A stretch of DNA of 64,000 nucleotides from Xylanibacter muris (GCF_013166605.1 NZ_JABKKF010000007.1:62001-126000), one strand, 5' to 3'. Positions 9,985-20,440 are shown, counted from the first letter of the stretch. Notes: generated from the sequence alone by a model not told the origin. Made by a program: numbers and translations.

Positions 9985-11034
9985 ATGGCAGAAATGAATT
10001 TCGGTGGCATATCCGAGACAGTTGTTACCAGCAGGGAATTTTCATTGGATAAAGCCCGTGAGGTTTTAAGAAACGAGACAATCGCCGTTATCGGCTATGG
10101 TATTCAGGGTCCAGGACAGGCATGTAATCTCCGCGACAACGGCTTCAACGTCATTGTAGGCCAGCGTCAGGGCAAGACATACGATAAGGCGGTGGCAGAC
10201 GGGTGGGTTCCCGGTGAAACGCTGTTTTCAATAGAAGAGGCGGCAGAGAGGGGAACGGTGATATGTATGCTGCTTTCCGATGCAGGTCAGATTCAGGCTT
10301 GGCCTTCTGTAAAGAAGTATCTGAACGCAGGGAAGACATTATATTATTCTCACGGATTCGCCGTGAATTGGAGTGACCGTACGGGAGTTGTGCCTCCTGC
10401 GGACATAGATGTCATTCTCGTGGCTCCAAAGGGGTCGGGTACATCGTTGCGGACCATGTTTAAGGAAGGGCGCGGCCTCAACTGTTCCTATGCAGTGTAT
10501 CAGGACGTGTCGGGCAAGGCTGAGGAGAAGACACTGGCGCTTGGCATAGGTATCGGTGCGGGCTATATGTTCAAGACAACATTCGAGCGTGAGGCTGTGT
10601 CTGATCTTACCGGTGAGCGCGGTTCTCTCATGGGGGCCATTGAAGGCTTGCTGGAAGCGCAGTATGAGGTTCTTCGCGAACATGGACATTCTCCTTCGGA
10701 AGCGTTCAATGAGACTGTAGAGGAACTCACGCAGAGTCTTATGCCCCTGTTTGCCCAAAAAGGTATGGACTGGATGTATGCAAACTGTTCCACAACGGCC
10801 CAGCGTGGCGCGCTTGACTGGGCTCCGCGCTTCCGGGATGCTATCAAGCCGGTGATGGAATGGCTTTATCTGTCGGTAAAGTCAGGTGATGAGGCCCAGC
10901 GTTCCATTGACAGCAACTCCAAGCCAGACTATCGTGAGGGACTTAACAAGGAGCTTGAGGAAATGCGTAACAAAGAAATGTGGCGTGCCGCTGTTTCCGT
11001 GCGTAAGCTTCGCCCGGAATATGACGGTGAGTAA
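9985..11034 (+). CDS. ilvC: Ketol-acid reductoisomerase (class I)
   Basis: IlvC rearranges and reduces 2-acetolactate with NADPH and Mg2+ to 2,3-dihydroxy-isovalerate. The Rossmann motif is visible as GYGIQGPGQACNLRDNG, the variant usual in Bacteroidetes. The knotted C-terminal domain has the metal-binding block around SDLTGERGSLMGAIEG and NETVEELTQSLMPL. The length, 349 residues, fits a class I enzyme. It is the last gene of the cluster and is followed by a strong terminator. Confidence 0.96.
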   Translation: MAEMNFGGISETVVTSREFSLDKAREVLRNETIAVIGYGIQGPGQACNLRDNGFNVIVGQRQGKTYDKAVADGWVPGETLFSIEEAAERGTVICMLLSDAGQIQAWPSVKKYLNAGKTLYYSHGFAVNWSDRTGVVPPADIDVILVAPKGSGTSLRTMFKEGRGLNCSYAVYQDVSGKAEEKTLALGIGIGAGYMFKTTFEREAVSDLTGERGSLMGAIEGLLEAQYEVLREHGHSPSEAFNETVEELTQSLMPLFAQKGMDWMYANCSTTAQRGALDWAPRFRDAIKPVMEWLYLSVKSGDEAQRSIDSNSKPDYREGLNKELEEMRNKEMWRAAVSVRKLRPEYDGE

Positions 11035-11089
11035 TTGAGGAAAGAGACATCATACTGAAGAAAACGGTGAAAACCGGTTGAAATATAAA

Positions 11090-11134
11090 ACGCATTGAGG
11101 GAGCAGCCGACGGTTGCTCCCTCAATGCGTTTTA
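11090..11134 (+). terminator. Rho-independent terminator of the ilv operon
   Basis: A perfect 16-base stem (ACGCATTGAGGGAGCA, 11090-11105, with its complement at 11115-11130) closes a nine-base loop and is followed by TTTT. Confidence 0.9.
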
Positions 11135-11416
11135 TAAATTCTGTTCATATATTTCTGCGGTCTTCTAATGTACCATGCGTATCCCCTCTTTTACCGCTGT
11201 TTCTTATTCTGTTGCCGTAAAATGTCGGAGGCGCCGGCGGTGCGCGGCAATGAGTTAATTCTTTTTTAAAATATAATGACATATATGAGTATTCGGATTA
11301 TTTTTATTAACTTTACAGGCTGGTAATGCTATTTACACCGGCAGCTGTCATAAAAGACACAGTAGGCATGGAATAGCATTATCTCTACTAATTCGACAAA
11401 TAAAAACAAAATATAA
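11135..11416. other. Intergenic stretch between the ilv operon terminator and recJ
   Basis: No coding frame with gene-like composition is present. A weak TAACTTTA near 11308-11315 could be the recJ -7 element. I see nothing else. Confidence 0.4.
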
Positions 11417-13153
11417 ATGCACTTTAAATGGAATTATGAACCGCCCACGCCTGAAAGGCAGAAAGCAGCCATGGAACTTGCTGAGAAAATCAACATGAGT
11501 CCCATACTCGCAGACCTGCTGATAAGACGTGGGATAAAGACCGAATCGGCCGCAAAGAGGTTCTTCCGTCCTATGCTCAATGAACTGATCGACCCGTTCC
11601 TTATGAATGACATGGATATGGCCGTAGACCGTCTGAACGACGCAATGGGACGGAAGGAGCGGATAATGGTTTACGGAGACTACGATGTGGACGGATGTAC
11701 CGCTGTGGCACTGGTATACAAGTTCCTGCTGCAATTCTACTCAAATATAGAATACTACATACCCGACAGATACGAAGAAGGGTATGGGGTGAGCTATAAG
11801 GGAATTGACCATGCAAGGGAAAACGGTGTGAAACTTGTGATTGTGCTCGATTGCGGAATAAAGGCCGTGGAGGAGATTGCATACGCCAAGGAGCACGGAA
11901 TTGATTTTATTATATGCGACCATCACGTGCCCGATGAGGTCATGCCTCCTGCCGTGGCGATACTGAATCCCAAGCGTCATGACTCCACATATCCTTTTCT
12001 TCATCTTTCAGGATGCGGGGTGGGATTCAAGTTCATGCAGGCTTTTGCCAAGAACAACGGAATACCGTTCATGCGCCTGATTCCGCTACTTGACTTCTGT
12101 GCAGTGAGCATAGCCTCAGACATCGTGCCGGTGATGGGAGAGAACAGAATACTCGCTTTCCACGGACTGAAACAGCTTAACAGCAATCCTTCTGTGGGGC
12201 TTAAGGCCATCATAGAAATTTGCTCGCTGACAGGCAGGGAGCTGACGATGAGTGACATAGTCTTTAAAATAGGGCCGCGCATAAACGCATCGGGCCGTAT
12301 GCAGAGCGGAAAGGAAGCCGTGGAACTGCTTGTGGAGAAAGATCTTAAAAGAGCGCTCGAGGAAGCAAGCCGCATAGACAGATATAACGACCAACGCAAG
12401 GATGTGGACAAGCAGATGACCGAAGAGGCAAACAAGATTGTGTCAAAGCTTGAGGAACAGAAACACCTGCAGTCTATCATACTTTATGATGAAAACTGGA
12501 AAAAGGGTGTCATCGGTATTGTGGCATCGAGGCTCACCGAACTGTACTTCCGCCCGACAGTTGTCATGACCGTCAGCGGTGGAATGGCAACGGGGTCGGC
12601 ACGTAGCGTATCCGGTTTTGATATATATGAAGCTATAAAAAGCTGCAGCGATCTTCTTGAGAATTTCGGAGGACATACCTATGCTGCCGGATTGTCGATG
12701 AAAAAGGAAAACATACCGGCTTTCAGGGCCAGGTTCCAGCAATATGTGGAAGAGCATATCAGGCCGGAACAGACTCAAGCCATAATAGACATTGAGGAAG
12801 AGATTGATTTCAAGGATATCACGAAGAAGCAGCATGCCGACCTTAAGAAGTTCGCACCCCATGGTCCGGGAAATCCGAAACCTTTCTTCTGTACGAAAAG
12901 AGTATATGACTACGGCACAAGCAAGGTTGTGGGACGCTCGCAGGAGCATATCAAACTCGAGCTTGTAGACTGCAAGTCGAGCAACGTCATGAACGGAATA
13001 GCCTTTGGACAGAGCGCTTCGGCAAGGTACATAAAAAGCAAGAGAAGTTTCGACATAGTATATACCATTGAGGAGAATATATATAAGAGAGGCGATGTGC
13101 AACTGCAGATAGAAGACATCAAACCTTCGGAGGAAGAACAGACGCAGGAATAA
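11417..13153 (+). CDS. recJ: Single-stranded-DNA-specific 5'-3' exonuclease RecJ
   Basis: RecJ degrades single-stranded DNA from the 5' end in RecF-pathway recombination and mismatch repair. The DHH-family motifs are present: VYGDYDVDGCTAVAL (motif I, about residue 84) and ICDHHVPD (motif III, about 171). The DHHA1 part includes INASGRMQSG and the closing FGGHTYAAGLSM, and an OB-fold-like C-terminus follows. At 578 residues it matches bacterial RecJ. recQ follows after 26 bases, an operon that fits their shared function of resecting DNA ends. Confidence 0.95.
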   Translation: MHFKWNYEPPTPERQKAAMELAEKINMSPILADLLIRRGIKTESAAKRFFRPMLNELIDPFLMNDMDMAVDRLNDAMGRKERIMVYGDYDVDGCTAVALVYKFLLQFYSNIEYYIPDRYEEGYGVSYKGIDHARENGVKLVIVLDCGIKAVEEIAYAKEHGIDFIICDHHVPDEVMPPAVAILNPKRHDSTYPFLHLSGCGVGFKFMQAFAKNNGIPFMRLIPLLDFCAVSIASDIVPVMGENRILAFHGLKQLNSNPSVGLKAIIEICSLTGRELTMSDIVFKIGPRINASGRMQSGKEAVELLVEKDLKRALEEASRIDRYNDQRKDVDKQMTEEANKIVSKLEEQKHLQSIILYDENWKKGVIGIVASRLTELYFRPTVVMTVSGGMATGSARSVSGFDIYEAIKSCSDLLENFGGHTYAAGLSMKKENIPAFRARFQQYVEEHIRPEQTQAIIDIEEEIDFKDITKKQHADLKKFAPHGPGNPKPFFCTKRVYDYGTSKVVGRSQEHIKLELVDCKSSNVMNGIAFGQSASARYIKSKRSFDIVYTIEENIYKRGDVQLQIEDIKPSEEEQTQE

Positions 13154-13179
13154 CAATACACGGAAGAATAGTATTTATC

Positions 13180-15108
13180 ATGGCCGACAAGTATTCTGAA
13201 ATATTGAAAAGATATTGGGGATATGACTGCTTCAGAGGCATACAGCGGGAAATAATAGAGAGTATCTGCAGAGGCGACGACACTTTAGGACTGATGCCCA
13301 CCGGAGGTGGCAAGTCGATTGCCTTTCAGGTGCCGGCACTCGCCATGGACGGGGCATGTATAGTTGTGACACCCCTTATAGCTCTGATGAAAGACCAGGT
13401 GGATAACCTGCGCAGGAGAGGCGTCAGGGCCGCGGCCATATATTCCGGAATGACACACTCCGAAATCATCACAACTTTGGAAAATGCCGTTTTCGGTGCA
13501 GTGAAAATTCTTTATGTCTCACCGGAGAGACTTTCTACAGATTTGTTTCAAGCCAAGCTGCGCCACACCAAAGTTTCTTTCATTTGTGTGGATGAGGCGC
13601 ACTGCATAAGCCAGTGGGGCTACGACTTCAGACCGTCATATCTCAGGATAGCGCAGATAAGGCGTCTGCTGCCCGGCAAGCCGGTACTCGCACTTACGGC
13701 TACGGCCACTGGAGAAGTTGTGGCGGATATACAGAAAAGGTTGGGTTTCAGGCGCGAAAATGTGTTCAAAATGAGTTTTGAACGCAAAAACCTTGCCTAT
13801 GTGGTAAGGTATACCGAAGATAAGATGTCGGAAATGATACACATTCTATCGGCTGTTGAAGGATGTGCCATTGTATATGCAAGAAACAGAAATCACACAA
13901 AGGATGTCTCGAAAGTATTGTGTAATAACGGGATTGATGCCACCTACTATCATGCAGGACTTGAAGATGCCGTGAAAGACAGGCGACAGAAGGAATGGCA
14001 GACAGGCAAGGTGAGAGTGATTGTCGCAACAAACGCTTTCGGAATGGGCATAGACAAACCGGACGTCCGGACAGTGATACACATGGACTGTCCGGACAGT
14101 ATAGAAGCCTATTTTCAGGAGGCCGGGCGTGCCGGACGCGACGGGAAAAAGGCCTATGCCGTGTTGCTTTATGACAAGTATGACACAAACAGACTTAAGA
14201 CTTCTCTTTGTGTGAGTTTTCCGGAAAAGGAATACGTGAGGCAGGTATACGATCATATCGCATATTTTTATCAGATAGGGGTCGGCTCGGGAGCAGGGCT
14301 TTCATTTGAGTTTAATATGGATAAGTTCTGTCGCATCTACAGGCACTTTCAGACAAGGGCGGAATCGGCACTTAAAATCCTTACACGTGCTGGATATATA
14401 GAGTATCGCGACAACGAGGACCATAAATCAAGGGTGATGTTTATTCTTGAGCGTGACGGACTCTACAGATTGAAGAACAATACGGTGGAAGAGGACAGCG
14501 TAATTGAAGCCCTGTTGAGAAACTATACCGGACTGTTCGTGGAATATCAGCTTATAGAGGAGGCTGTGTTGGCCATGAATACGGGAATGTCTCAAAATGA
14601 GATTTATAACATATTGAAGGGACTTAACCGAAAACATATAATAAGATACGTGCCCAGGAGCACCACTCCTACATTAAGATACACTCAGAACCGTGAAGAT
14701 TCGCAATACATCCACATCGGACGTGAGGTGTATGAGGACCTTAAGGCGGCAGCGGGAAGGCGTATCGAAGCTGTTATTTCATACGCGGAAAATGATACGG
14801 TGTGCCGTAGCTCACAGCTTCTTGAATATTTCGGTGAAGAAACCGCACACTCCTGCGGATTGTGTGATGTGTGTCTGGCGGAAACAGGAAAAGAACAGGA
14901 TGTACGGAAGATAAGCGAGGCCAAAGAGCAGATAATAAGGATTCTGGGCGATGGGAAACGCCATGTGGCATCAGATTTGGAAATTATGAGTTTTTCCAAT
15001 GCCGTTTGTGATGCTGCATTGGATGAACTGTTAAATGAGAACTTTATAAAAACCGATAACGGATTCATAATGCTTTCCCATACAGACAATAAACGGCTTG
15101 AACGATAG
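13180..15108 (+). CDS. recQ: ATP-dependent DNA helicase RecQ
   Basis: RecQ unwinds DNA 3'-5' and supplies the strand that RecJ digests. The helicase core has PTGGGKSIAFQVPAL (Walker A, about residue 42), VDEAHCISQWGYDFRP (DEAH box with the RecQ aromatic loop), and QEAGRAGRDG (motif VI). A winged-helix and zinc-binding region follows. The typical Cys cluster near the helicase boundary is not obvious, but CGLCDVC near residue 570 may bind zinc. At 642 residues it is close to normal length. It is co-directional with recJ. Confidence 0.94.
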   Translation: MADKYSEILKRYWGYDCFRGIQREIIESICRGDDTLGLMPTGGGKSIAFQVPALAMDGACIVVTPLIALMKDQVDNLRRRGVRAAAIYSGMTHSEIITTLENAVFGAVKILYVSPERLSTDLFQAKLRHTKVSFICVDEAHCISQWGYDFRPSYLRIAQIRRLLPGKPVLALTATATGEVVADIQKRLGFRRENVFKMSFERKNLAYVVRYTEDKMSEMIHILSAVEGCAIVYARNRNHTKDVSKVLCNNGIDATYYHAGLEDAVKDRRQKEWQTGKVRVIVATNAFGMGIDKPDVRTVIHMDCPDSIEAYFQEAGRAGRDGKKAYAVLLYDKYDTNRLKTSLCVSFPEKEYVRQVYDHIAYFYQIGVGSGAGLSFEFNMDKFCRIYRHFQTRAESALKILTRAGYIEYRDNEDHKSRVMFILERDGLYRLKNNTVEEDSVIEALLRNYTGLFVEYQLIEEAVLAMNTGMSQNEIYNILKGLNRKHIIRYVPRSTTPTLRYTQNREDSQYIHIGREVYEDLKAAAGRRIEAVISYAENDTVCRSSQLLEYFGEETAHSCGLCDVCLAETGKEQDVRKISEAKEQIIRILGDGKRHVASDLEIMSFSNAVCDAALDELLNENFIKTDNGFIMLSHTDNKRLER

Positions 15109-15180
15109 CAATGGCCGGGATATAATAATGTAAGTAACACCGTAGTGTGTAGTCAGGTGCATTGTTAAGTCAGAAGGAAT

Positions 15181-15240
15181 AAACGTATAATGAGGAATTC
15201 CGCAGCCATATAATTGTGCGGGATTCCTCATTATACGTTT
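15181..15240. terminator. Bidirectional terminator between recQ and the HIT gene
   Basis: AAACGTATAATGAGGAAT with CCGCA at 15181-15204 pairs almost perfectly with the complement ending at 15240. The stem is flanked by A and T runs, so it can stop convergent transcription of recQ and the minus-strand HIT gene. Confidence 0.85.
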
Positions 15241-15263
15241 TATCGGTATCAGAAGTTTCCGAC

Positions 15264-15692
15264 TTAAAGAATTTCTTTCTTCAGATCTTCCGCCATCTGT
15301 TCATATTCAGCGTCAGTCAGGTAAACCTTCTGCGGATTCATTCTGAACACGCCTCCGAAATCAGGACCTCCCTTGTATTTTGGAATAAGATGGAAATGAA
15401 GATGCTCAAGAGTATCAGAGTAGGCGCCATAGTTTATTTTGTCTGGGTTGAACACTTTCTGCATCGCACGGGTAACCTTGGCAACGTCTGCCATGAAGGC
15501 GTTACGGTCGTCGTCGCTCAAGAGATTGAGGTCGTCAACATGGTCTTTGTAGGCCATGAGACAACGTCCACGGTATGTCTGTTCCTTGAATATGAATACA
15601 CGCGAAACGCTTAGCTTCGCAATTTCAATCATAAGATTGTTCAGAGTCTCGTTGTTCTGACAATAGAGACACTCTTTCGGATCGCTTTTCAT
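15264..15692 (-). CDS. HIT-family nucleotide hydrolase/transferase
   Basis: The 142-residue protein carries the histidine triad as HLHFHLIP near residue 97 and an N-terminal CLYC pair that, in the Fhit/HinT-like group, can form part of a zinc site. HIT enzymes hydrolyse nucleotide phosphoramidates or dinucleotides in the cytoplasm. The gene is monocistronic and convergent with recQ. The exact substrate is not predictable. Confidence 0.9.
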   Translation of the reverse strand: MKSDPKECLYCQNNETLNNLMIEIAKLSVSRVFIFKEQTYRGRCLMAYKDHVDDLNLLSDDDRNAFMADVAKVTRAMQKVFNPDKINYGAYSDTLEHLHFHLIPKYKGGPDFGGVFRMNPQKVYLTDAEYEQMAEDLKKEIL

Positions 15693-15948
15693 TTCTTTAA
15701 AATATCTTTTTTTGATTTGTATATACTGTTAACGGAGTCTCCTGATTCTTAATTGATGTTTGCCATACGGCATCGGGATTACAGGAGAATCATGAATGCA
15801 AAATTACAGGAAATAAAATAAATAAAAGAATTTCATTCGGACAATACACGTTAAATATAGATAAAAATAAAACGTCAGCATGGCAGTCTATGGATAAAAG
15901 TCTAACTTTACAAGACGTTTTCATTAAACCACAATAGATTCTTTTACC

Positions 15949-18900
15949 ATGACCTGTCGAAATATCAATGACGTCACATCGGAATATATCAGTGAGAATG
16001 CCGAAGACTACATCAGCGAACTGCTGGCGGCTGTGAATACTCATGATATCCGCAAAACCTATTCTATGTTCGGTTCTACATTGCAAAGGGTAATAAACCA
16101 AAATACAAGAGAACTGAGAATAAAGCTTATAGGTCCGTTTGCAAAGATAGATTTCCTGCTTAAGGAGCATAAGGCGGATAACAGGTTGAGGAAGGCTGTA
16201 AACGACACACGTGTGAGACTTAGGCGCATGAGTGTCATTGAGACGGAAATGCTGGAAAATTTTCTTTATGCGGATTTTGAGTCTCTTTGTCTGTTTGTCT
16301 GCATGATATACGGCATTCCCGTTCCTGAAGAAGTTGCAGAACTCTTTCCTGCAAGGAAACCGGAGGAGAGAAGGACGGCTGTGGCTAAAGACTATATGCG
16401 CATAATCGTAAACAGGTGGGACGGCAATTTCATTTACGGGACGTCTGACACGGACGGGGCCGCACAGGTCACGGTTTGTTATACGGAAAACAGAAACTAT
16501 CCTTACGACTGGAGCTATCTGGGCGATATGCTATATGAAAACGCACAGTTGAACATTATCCGTCCGGTAATGAAAGACCAGGTGCTGTATCCTGAACTGA
16601 TAATTCTCGAGCCTGACTATCTTGTCGATATATCGGCTATTGCAACATGCTTCGAGGACTATACAGTCTCGCCTCTTTTACATCTCCTTAACAAGATCAA
16701 GCCAAGTGCATGCACAGAGCCTGTTCTTCTTGGAAATTTCGCATCGCAGCTTCTCGATGAGGAGATAAACAGTGCCGGTATGACTTATAATGAAAGCGCC
16801 GGAAAGTTTTTCCGTAATAACGCCATCGGAATCCTTACGGCCGGAACCGGCAGGGAATTTCATGAAAATGCAAGGAATCAGAAGCGTAATATATGCAAGG
16901 CTGTAGGAGAAGACCTTGCAAAAAGTGTAGGCACGTATAACCCGCGTAATATTATCCTTGAACCGTCTTTTTTTTCCGAGATGCTTGGAATACAGGGACG
17001 CATGGACTTCCTGCAGCTCGACTTCAAGGTGCTTGTGGAGCAGAAATCGGGTAGGGGGGCATATCCCCAGCCATCCCCGGATTCTCCGTCACCGCAGCTG
17101 AAACACTATGTCCAGCTGTTGCTTTACATGACACTCATCCGCTATAATTTTCATGTTCAATACAGCAGGAACGGTAAAAGCCTTTATTCTTTTCTTTTAT
17201 ACTCAAAATACAAAAACGGACTTGTCGGTACCGGCTTTGCGCCGGAAAAGGTATGGCAGGCTATAAGAATACGTAACGGCATAGTATACGGAGACTTCAG
17301 GTATGCGGCTGGAGGAATGAAAATTCTCGGGGAGCTTTCGGCCGACAGGCTGAATACCAATCAGGTGCACGGAAAGTTATGGGAGATGTATGTCAAACCG
17401 TCAGTTGACGGCCTTTTGCGTCCGATACACGAAGCTTCAAGGCTGGAACTTGCCTACTACTATAGAATGATGACATTCATTGCCAATGAACATCTGCTTT
17501 CGAAAATAGGCGACAAGAAGAGGCCTTGCTCCGGTTTCGCCTCCACATGGCATGACAGTATCGTGGAAAAACTTGCTTCCGGAAACATCTACGACAATCT
17601 CACACTTGTGTCGCCCGACAGTATGACGGCCGGAAGTGTAGACAACGTCGTGCTTAGATTCAGCGACAGTGCTGACAACGACATGGCCAACTTCCGCCGG
17701 GGGGATACTGTTATTCTATATCCCTACGACCAGGGTACGGAACCGGATATAAGGAAGACTATTGTCTTCAGATGCTCAATAGATCGGATTTCCACAGACA
17801 GAATAAGGCTGTGCCTGAAATCGGTGCAGGCAGATGCGCATATTTTCATTTATCTGAACACATGTGGGAATAAAAACCGGAAATGGGCGATAGAGCACGA
17901 TTTTTTCGAGTCTTCTGTCAATTCGCTCTACCGTGGCATGCACGCTTTCCTGTCTGCTCCCAAGGAACGCCGCAATCTTATATTGATGCAGCGTGAACCC
18001 CAGACGGACAAGAGTATCAGGCTCAACGGAGAATATGCCTCATTCAACACCCTTGCGCTGAAAGCGAAACAGGCAAGAGACCTTTTCATAATAATAGGGC
18101 CTCCGGGCACGGGAAAGACATCTTTTGGGTTGCTGTATGCGCTTTTGGAGGAACTGACCGAGCCTGATTCTTCGGTGTTGCTTCTCGCATACACCAACAG
18201 GGCTGTCGACGAGATATGCGGAAAGCTTACAGAGCATGACATTGATTTTATACGTATCGGCAGCCGTCTTTCATGCGGTGAGGAGTATAGAGGTTTTCTA
18301 ATGGAAGAGAAAGTGAAATCGTATGAGAACATTGCACGGCTGTATGAGGAAATAAAAAGTACACGAGTGTTTGTCGGTACGACAACAGCCTACAACTCAG
18401 ATACTTCCATCTTTAAGATAAAGAGATTCACACTTGCCGTAATTGATGAGGCCTCACAGATTCTCGAACCTCATCTTATGGGAATTCTTGCCGCCTGCCA
18501 TGGCTCTGCAAACGGGAATGTTTCGGCAATAGACAAGTTTATCCTGATAGGCGACTATAAACAACTTCCTGCCGTGGTGCGTCAGACAGCCGATGAGTCG
18601 GCTGTCACTGAATCCATGCTGAACGATATTTTTCTCTATGACTGCCGTTTGTCTTTCTTTGAGCGCATGCTTAGGAAATATAAGGATAATGACGACGTTA
18701 CGTTCATGCTGACCGGTCAGGGAAGAATGCATACGGAAATAATGGATTTTCCGAATCAGGAGTTCTATGGCGGAAAGCTCAGGGCTGTGCCTCTGCCCCA
18801 TCAGACTGAGAAACTGATACCGTCCGCTGACGGAGATAATGACCACATGACAGCCATGCTTACCGGTACGCGTGTAGCTTTTATTGATGTGCCGGCACCT

Positions 18901-19401
18901 GATGATTCGTCGTCGGAGAATGTAAACCGTAATGAGGCAATGATTATTGCCTCTGCTGTGGTAAGGATATTCCGGCAGAACCGTGACAGTTTTAATCCAT
19001 TGCTCACTGTCGGAGTCATTGTACCGTATCGCAACCAGATTTCCACTGTGCGCAATATCATCGGGAAATACAACATTCCGGAGCTTGAAGGCATCACAAT
19101 AGATACTGTTGAGCGTTATCAGGGCAGTCAGCGTGATTATATTATATATGGGTTTACAATAAGGAAATACCACCAGCTTGAGTTTCTCACTGAGAATGTA
19201 TTTGAAGAGGACGGAAAACTTATTGACCGCAAGCTGAATGTGGCAATGACCCGTGCGAGAAAACATCTTATCATCACAGGTAACGGTGGTTTGCTCTCAC
19301 GAAATCATACTTTCCACCGTCTGATAGAATATACGAAGAATAAAAAAAGTTTTTTTTCAGTATTGCCGGACGACATTCCTGAACGGGAAATACGTTCTTG
19401 A
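15949..19401 (+). CDS. Dna2-like protein: RecB-type nuclease domain plus superfamily 1 helicase
   Basis: The 1150-residue protein looks like a nuclease-helicase fusion. Around residues 340-370 it has GIQGRMDFLQLDFKVLVEQKSG, the GRxD...ExK pattern of PD-(D/E)XK (RecB-like) nucleases. From about residue 715 it has the SF1 helicase motifs: GPPGTGKTSFG (Walker A), AVIDEASQILEP (Walker B), IGDYKQLPAVV (motif III), DTVERYQGSQRD (motif V) and NVAMTRARKHLIITG (motif VI). The arrangement is that of eukaryotic Dna2 and its bacterial relatives, which process flaps and resect ends. It lies next to recJ and recQ, partners of the same biochemistry. Four iron-sulfur cysteines as in Dna2 are not evident. Confidence 0.85.
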   Translation: MTCRNINDVTSEYISENAEDYISELLAAVNTHDIRKTYSMFGSTLQRVINQNTRELRIKLIGPFAKIDFLLKEHKADNRLRKAVNDTRVRLRRMSVIETEMLENFLYADFESLCLFVCMIYGIPVPEEVAELFPARKPEERRTAVAKDYMRIIVNRWDGNFIYGTSDTDGAAQVTVCYTENRNYPYDWSYLGDMLYENAQLNIIRPVMKDQVLYPELIILEPDYLVDISAIATCFEDYTVSPLLHLLNKIKPSACTEPVLLGNFASQLLDEEINSAGMTYNESAGKFFRNNAIGILTAGTGREFHENARNQKRNICKAVGEDLAKSVGTYNPRNIILEPSFFSEMLGIQGRMDFLQLDFKVLVEQKSGRGAYPQPSPDSPSPQLKHYVQLLLYMTLIRYNFHVQYSRNGKSLYSFLLYSKYKNGLVGTGFAPEKVWQAIRIRNGIVYGDFRYAAGGMKILGELSADRLNTNQVHGKLWEMYVKPSVDGLLRPIHEASRLELAYYYRMMTFIANEHLLSKIGDKKRPCSGFASTWHDSIVEKLASGNIYDNLTLVSPDSMTAGSVDNVVLRFSDSADNDMANFRRGDTVILYPYDQGTEPDIRKTIVFRCSIDRISTDRIRLCLKSVQADAHIFIYLNTCGNKNRKWAIEHDFFESSVNSLYRGMHAFLSAPKERRNLILMQREPQTDKSIRLNGEYASFNTLALKAKQARDLFIIIGPPGTGKTSFGLLYALLEELTEPDSSVLLLAYTNRAVDEICGKLTEHDIDFIRIGSRLSCGEEYRGFLMEEKVKSYENIARLYEEIKSTRVFVGTTTAYNSDTSIFKIKRFTLAVIDEASQILEPHLMGILAACHGSANGNVSAIDKFILIGDYKQLPAVVRQTADESAVTESMLNDIFLYDCRLSFFERMLRKYKDNDDVTFMLTGQGRMHTEIMDFPNQEFYGGKLRAVPLPHQTEKLIPSADGDNDHMTAMLTGTRVAFIDVPAPDDSSSENVNRNEAMIIASAVVRIFRQNRDSFNPLLTVGVIVPYRNQISTVRNIIGKYNIPELEGITIDTVERYQGSQRDYIIYGFTIRKYHQLEFLTENVFEEDGKLIDRKLNVAMTRARKHLIITGNGGLLSRNHTFHRLIEYTKNKKSFFSVLPDDIPEREIRS

Positions 19402-19462
19402 ATGTTTACAATGGTGATTCGGGTCATTATGTTACGCTTTTTTGTTTTTTAACGTAAAGGCA

Positions 19463-19493
19463 TCTGATTTCCCGCTGTTTTTTATTAATTTTG
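19463..19493 (+). promoter_or_regulatory. Predicted promoter of the 19580 gene
   Basis: TCTG at 19463-19466 and TAATTTTG at 19486-19493 are 19 bases apart. The -7 box is perfect and the -33 box has one mismatch. Confidence 0.45.
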
Positions 19494-19579
19494 CCAAACA
19501 AAAATAAAAAGCGGATATAAAATAAAGAAAGTTGTCCGGATTACTAATTGTTAATACTCAAATAAAAAATAACAAGAAA

Positions 19580-20440
19580 ATGAAAAAATTACTTTTAACT
19601 TTCATTGCTGTGGCTGGCATATTTGTTGCTGTCGCCGCACAGGAGACTACATCGGCATCTGCAAACGACAGCCTTAAACAAAGGCTTGACTCATTGGAAA
19701 ACTCTCTCAACAGCCTGCATGCAAAAGAGGAGAAACGCACTGAGGACGAAAAACTTGAGAAGATATGGAGAAGAAAGAAGTATACAGTCATTGGCTTTGT
19801 AAATCAGACTCTTGAAAACAAAGACAGTGAGAGTAAGTATAAAAGTAAGTTTGGAGTGACGCTGCAGAAAGGAAAGACATTCAGCCTTCATAAGAAACCT
19901 ATAGCCAAAATGGTGAAGATCGGCCTTGACTGGACGTTTGTCGACCTTAACTTCGCAAAATACAAAGACGGAAACGGAATCAGTATAAATCTTCCGTCAG
20001 AAGATGATTTCTACGGCAATGACGATGATGACGATTATGGTTATGGAGATGCTGTGGATCTTGATTTGGGAGTCATGCAGCTTGAGTATGGTATGGGCTT
20101 TGGCCCGTCTGTTCAGGTCACTCCGTTCTATTATCTTGGAAAGGGGCTTGAACACATAAAGGCGTATACATATTTTCATGTGACACCGTCGTATTCTCTT
20201 ATTATCGAGACTACTGATGACGAAACAAACCTTAATCATGGCTATTGCACGTTCTTCAACTTCGGCATAGGTCTTTCGTATAAAGTCATATCATTAGGCT
20301 TTGAGCATCGTTGGGGGGAAGGCAAGTATAATATGGCAGACCTCAGTGACGAGGAGACAATCACAAGCGGATTCAAATTTGATGACAAGCAGAAGTTCTC
20401 GACAAAATCCTCAAGATTTTTTGTGCGGTTTAACTTCTGA
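19580..20440 (+). CDS. Exported barrel-like protein of unknown function
   Basis: The start is the ATG at 19580, which gives the signal peptide MKKLLLTFIAVAGIFVAVAA cut before QE. Residues about 28-60 form a short coiled coil (SLKQRLDSLENSLNSLHAKEEK). The rest alternates hydrophobic and polar residues with aromatic ends (for example FGPSVQVTPFYYLG) and closes with RFFVRFNF, a terminal Phe typical of outer-membrane barrels. A very acidic loop (GNDDDDDYGYGD) lies near residue 152. I do not recognise the family. An outer-membrane protein with a periplasmic coiled coil is the best reading. It is monocistronic. Confidence 0.7.
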   Translation: MKKLLLTFIAVAGIFVAVAAQETTSASANDSLKQRLDSLENSLNSLHAKEEKRTEDEKLEKIWRRKKYTVIGFVNQTLENKDSESKYKSKFGVTLQKGKTFSLHKKPIAKMVKIGLDWTFVDLNFAKYKDGNGISINLPSEDDFYGNDDDDDYGYGDAVDLDLGVMQLEYGMGFGPSVQVTPFYYLGKGLEHIKAYTYFHVTPSYSLIIETTDDETNLNHGYCTFFNFGIGLSYKVISLGFEHRWGEGKYNMADLSDEETITSGFKFDDKQKFSTKSSRFFVRFNF

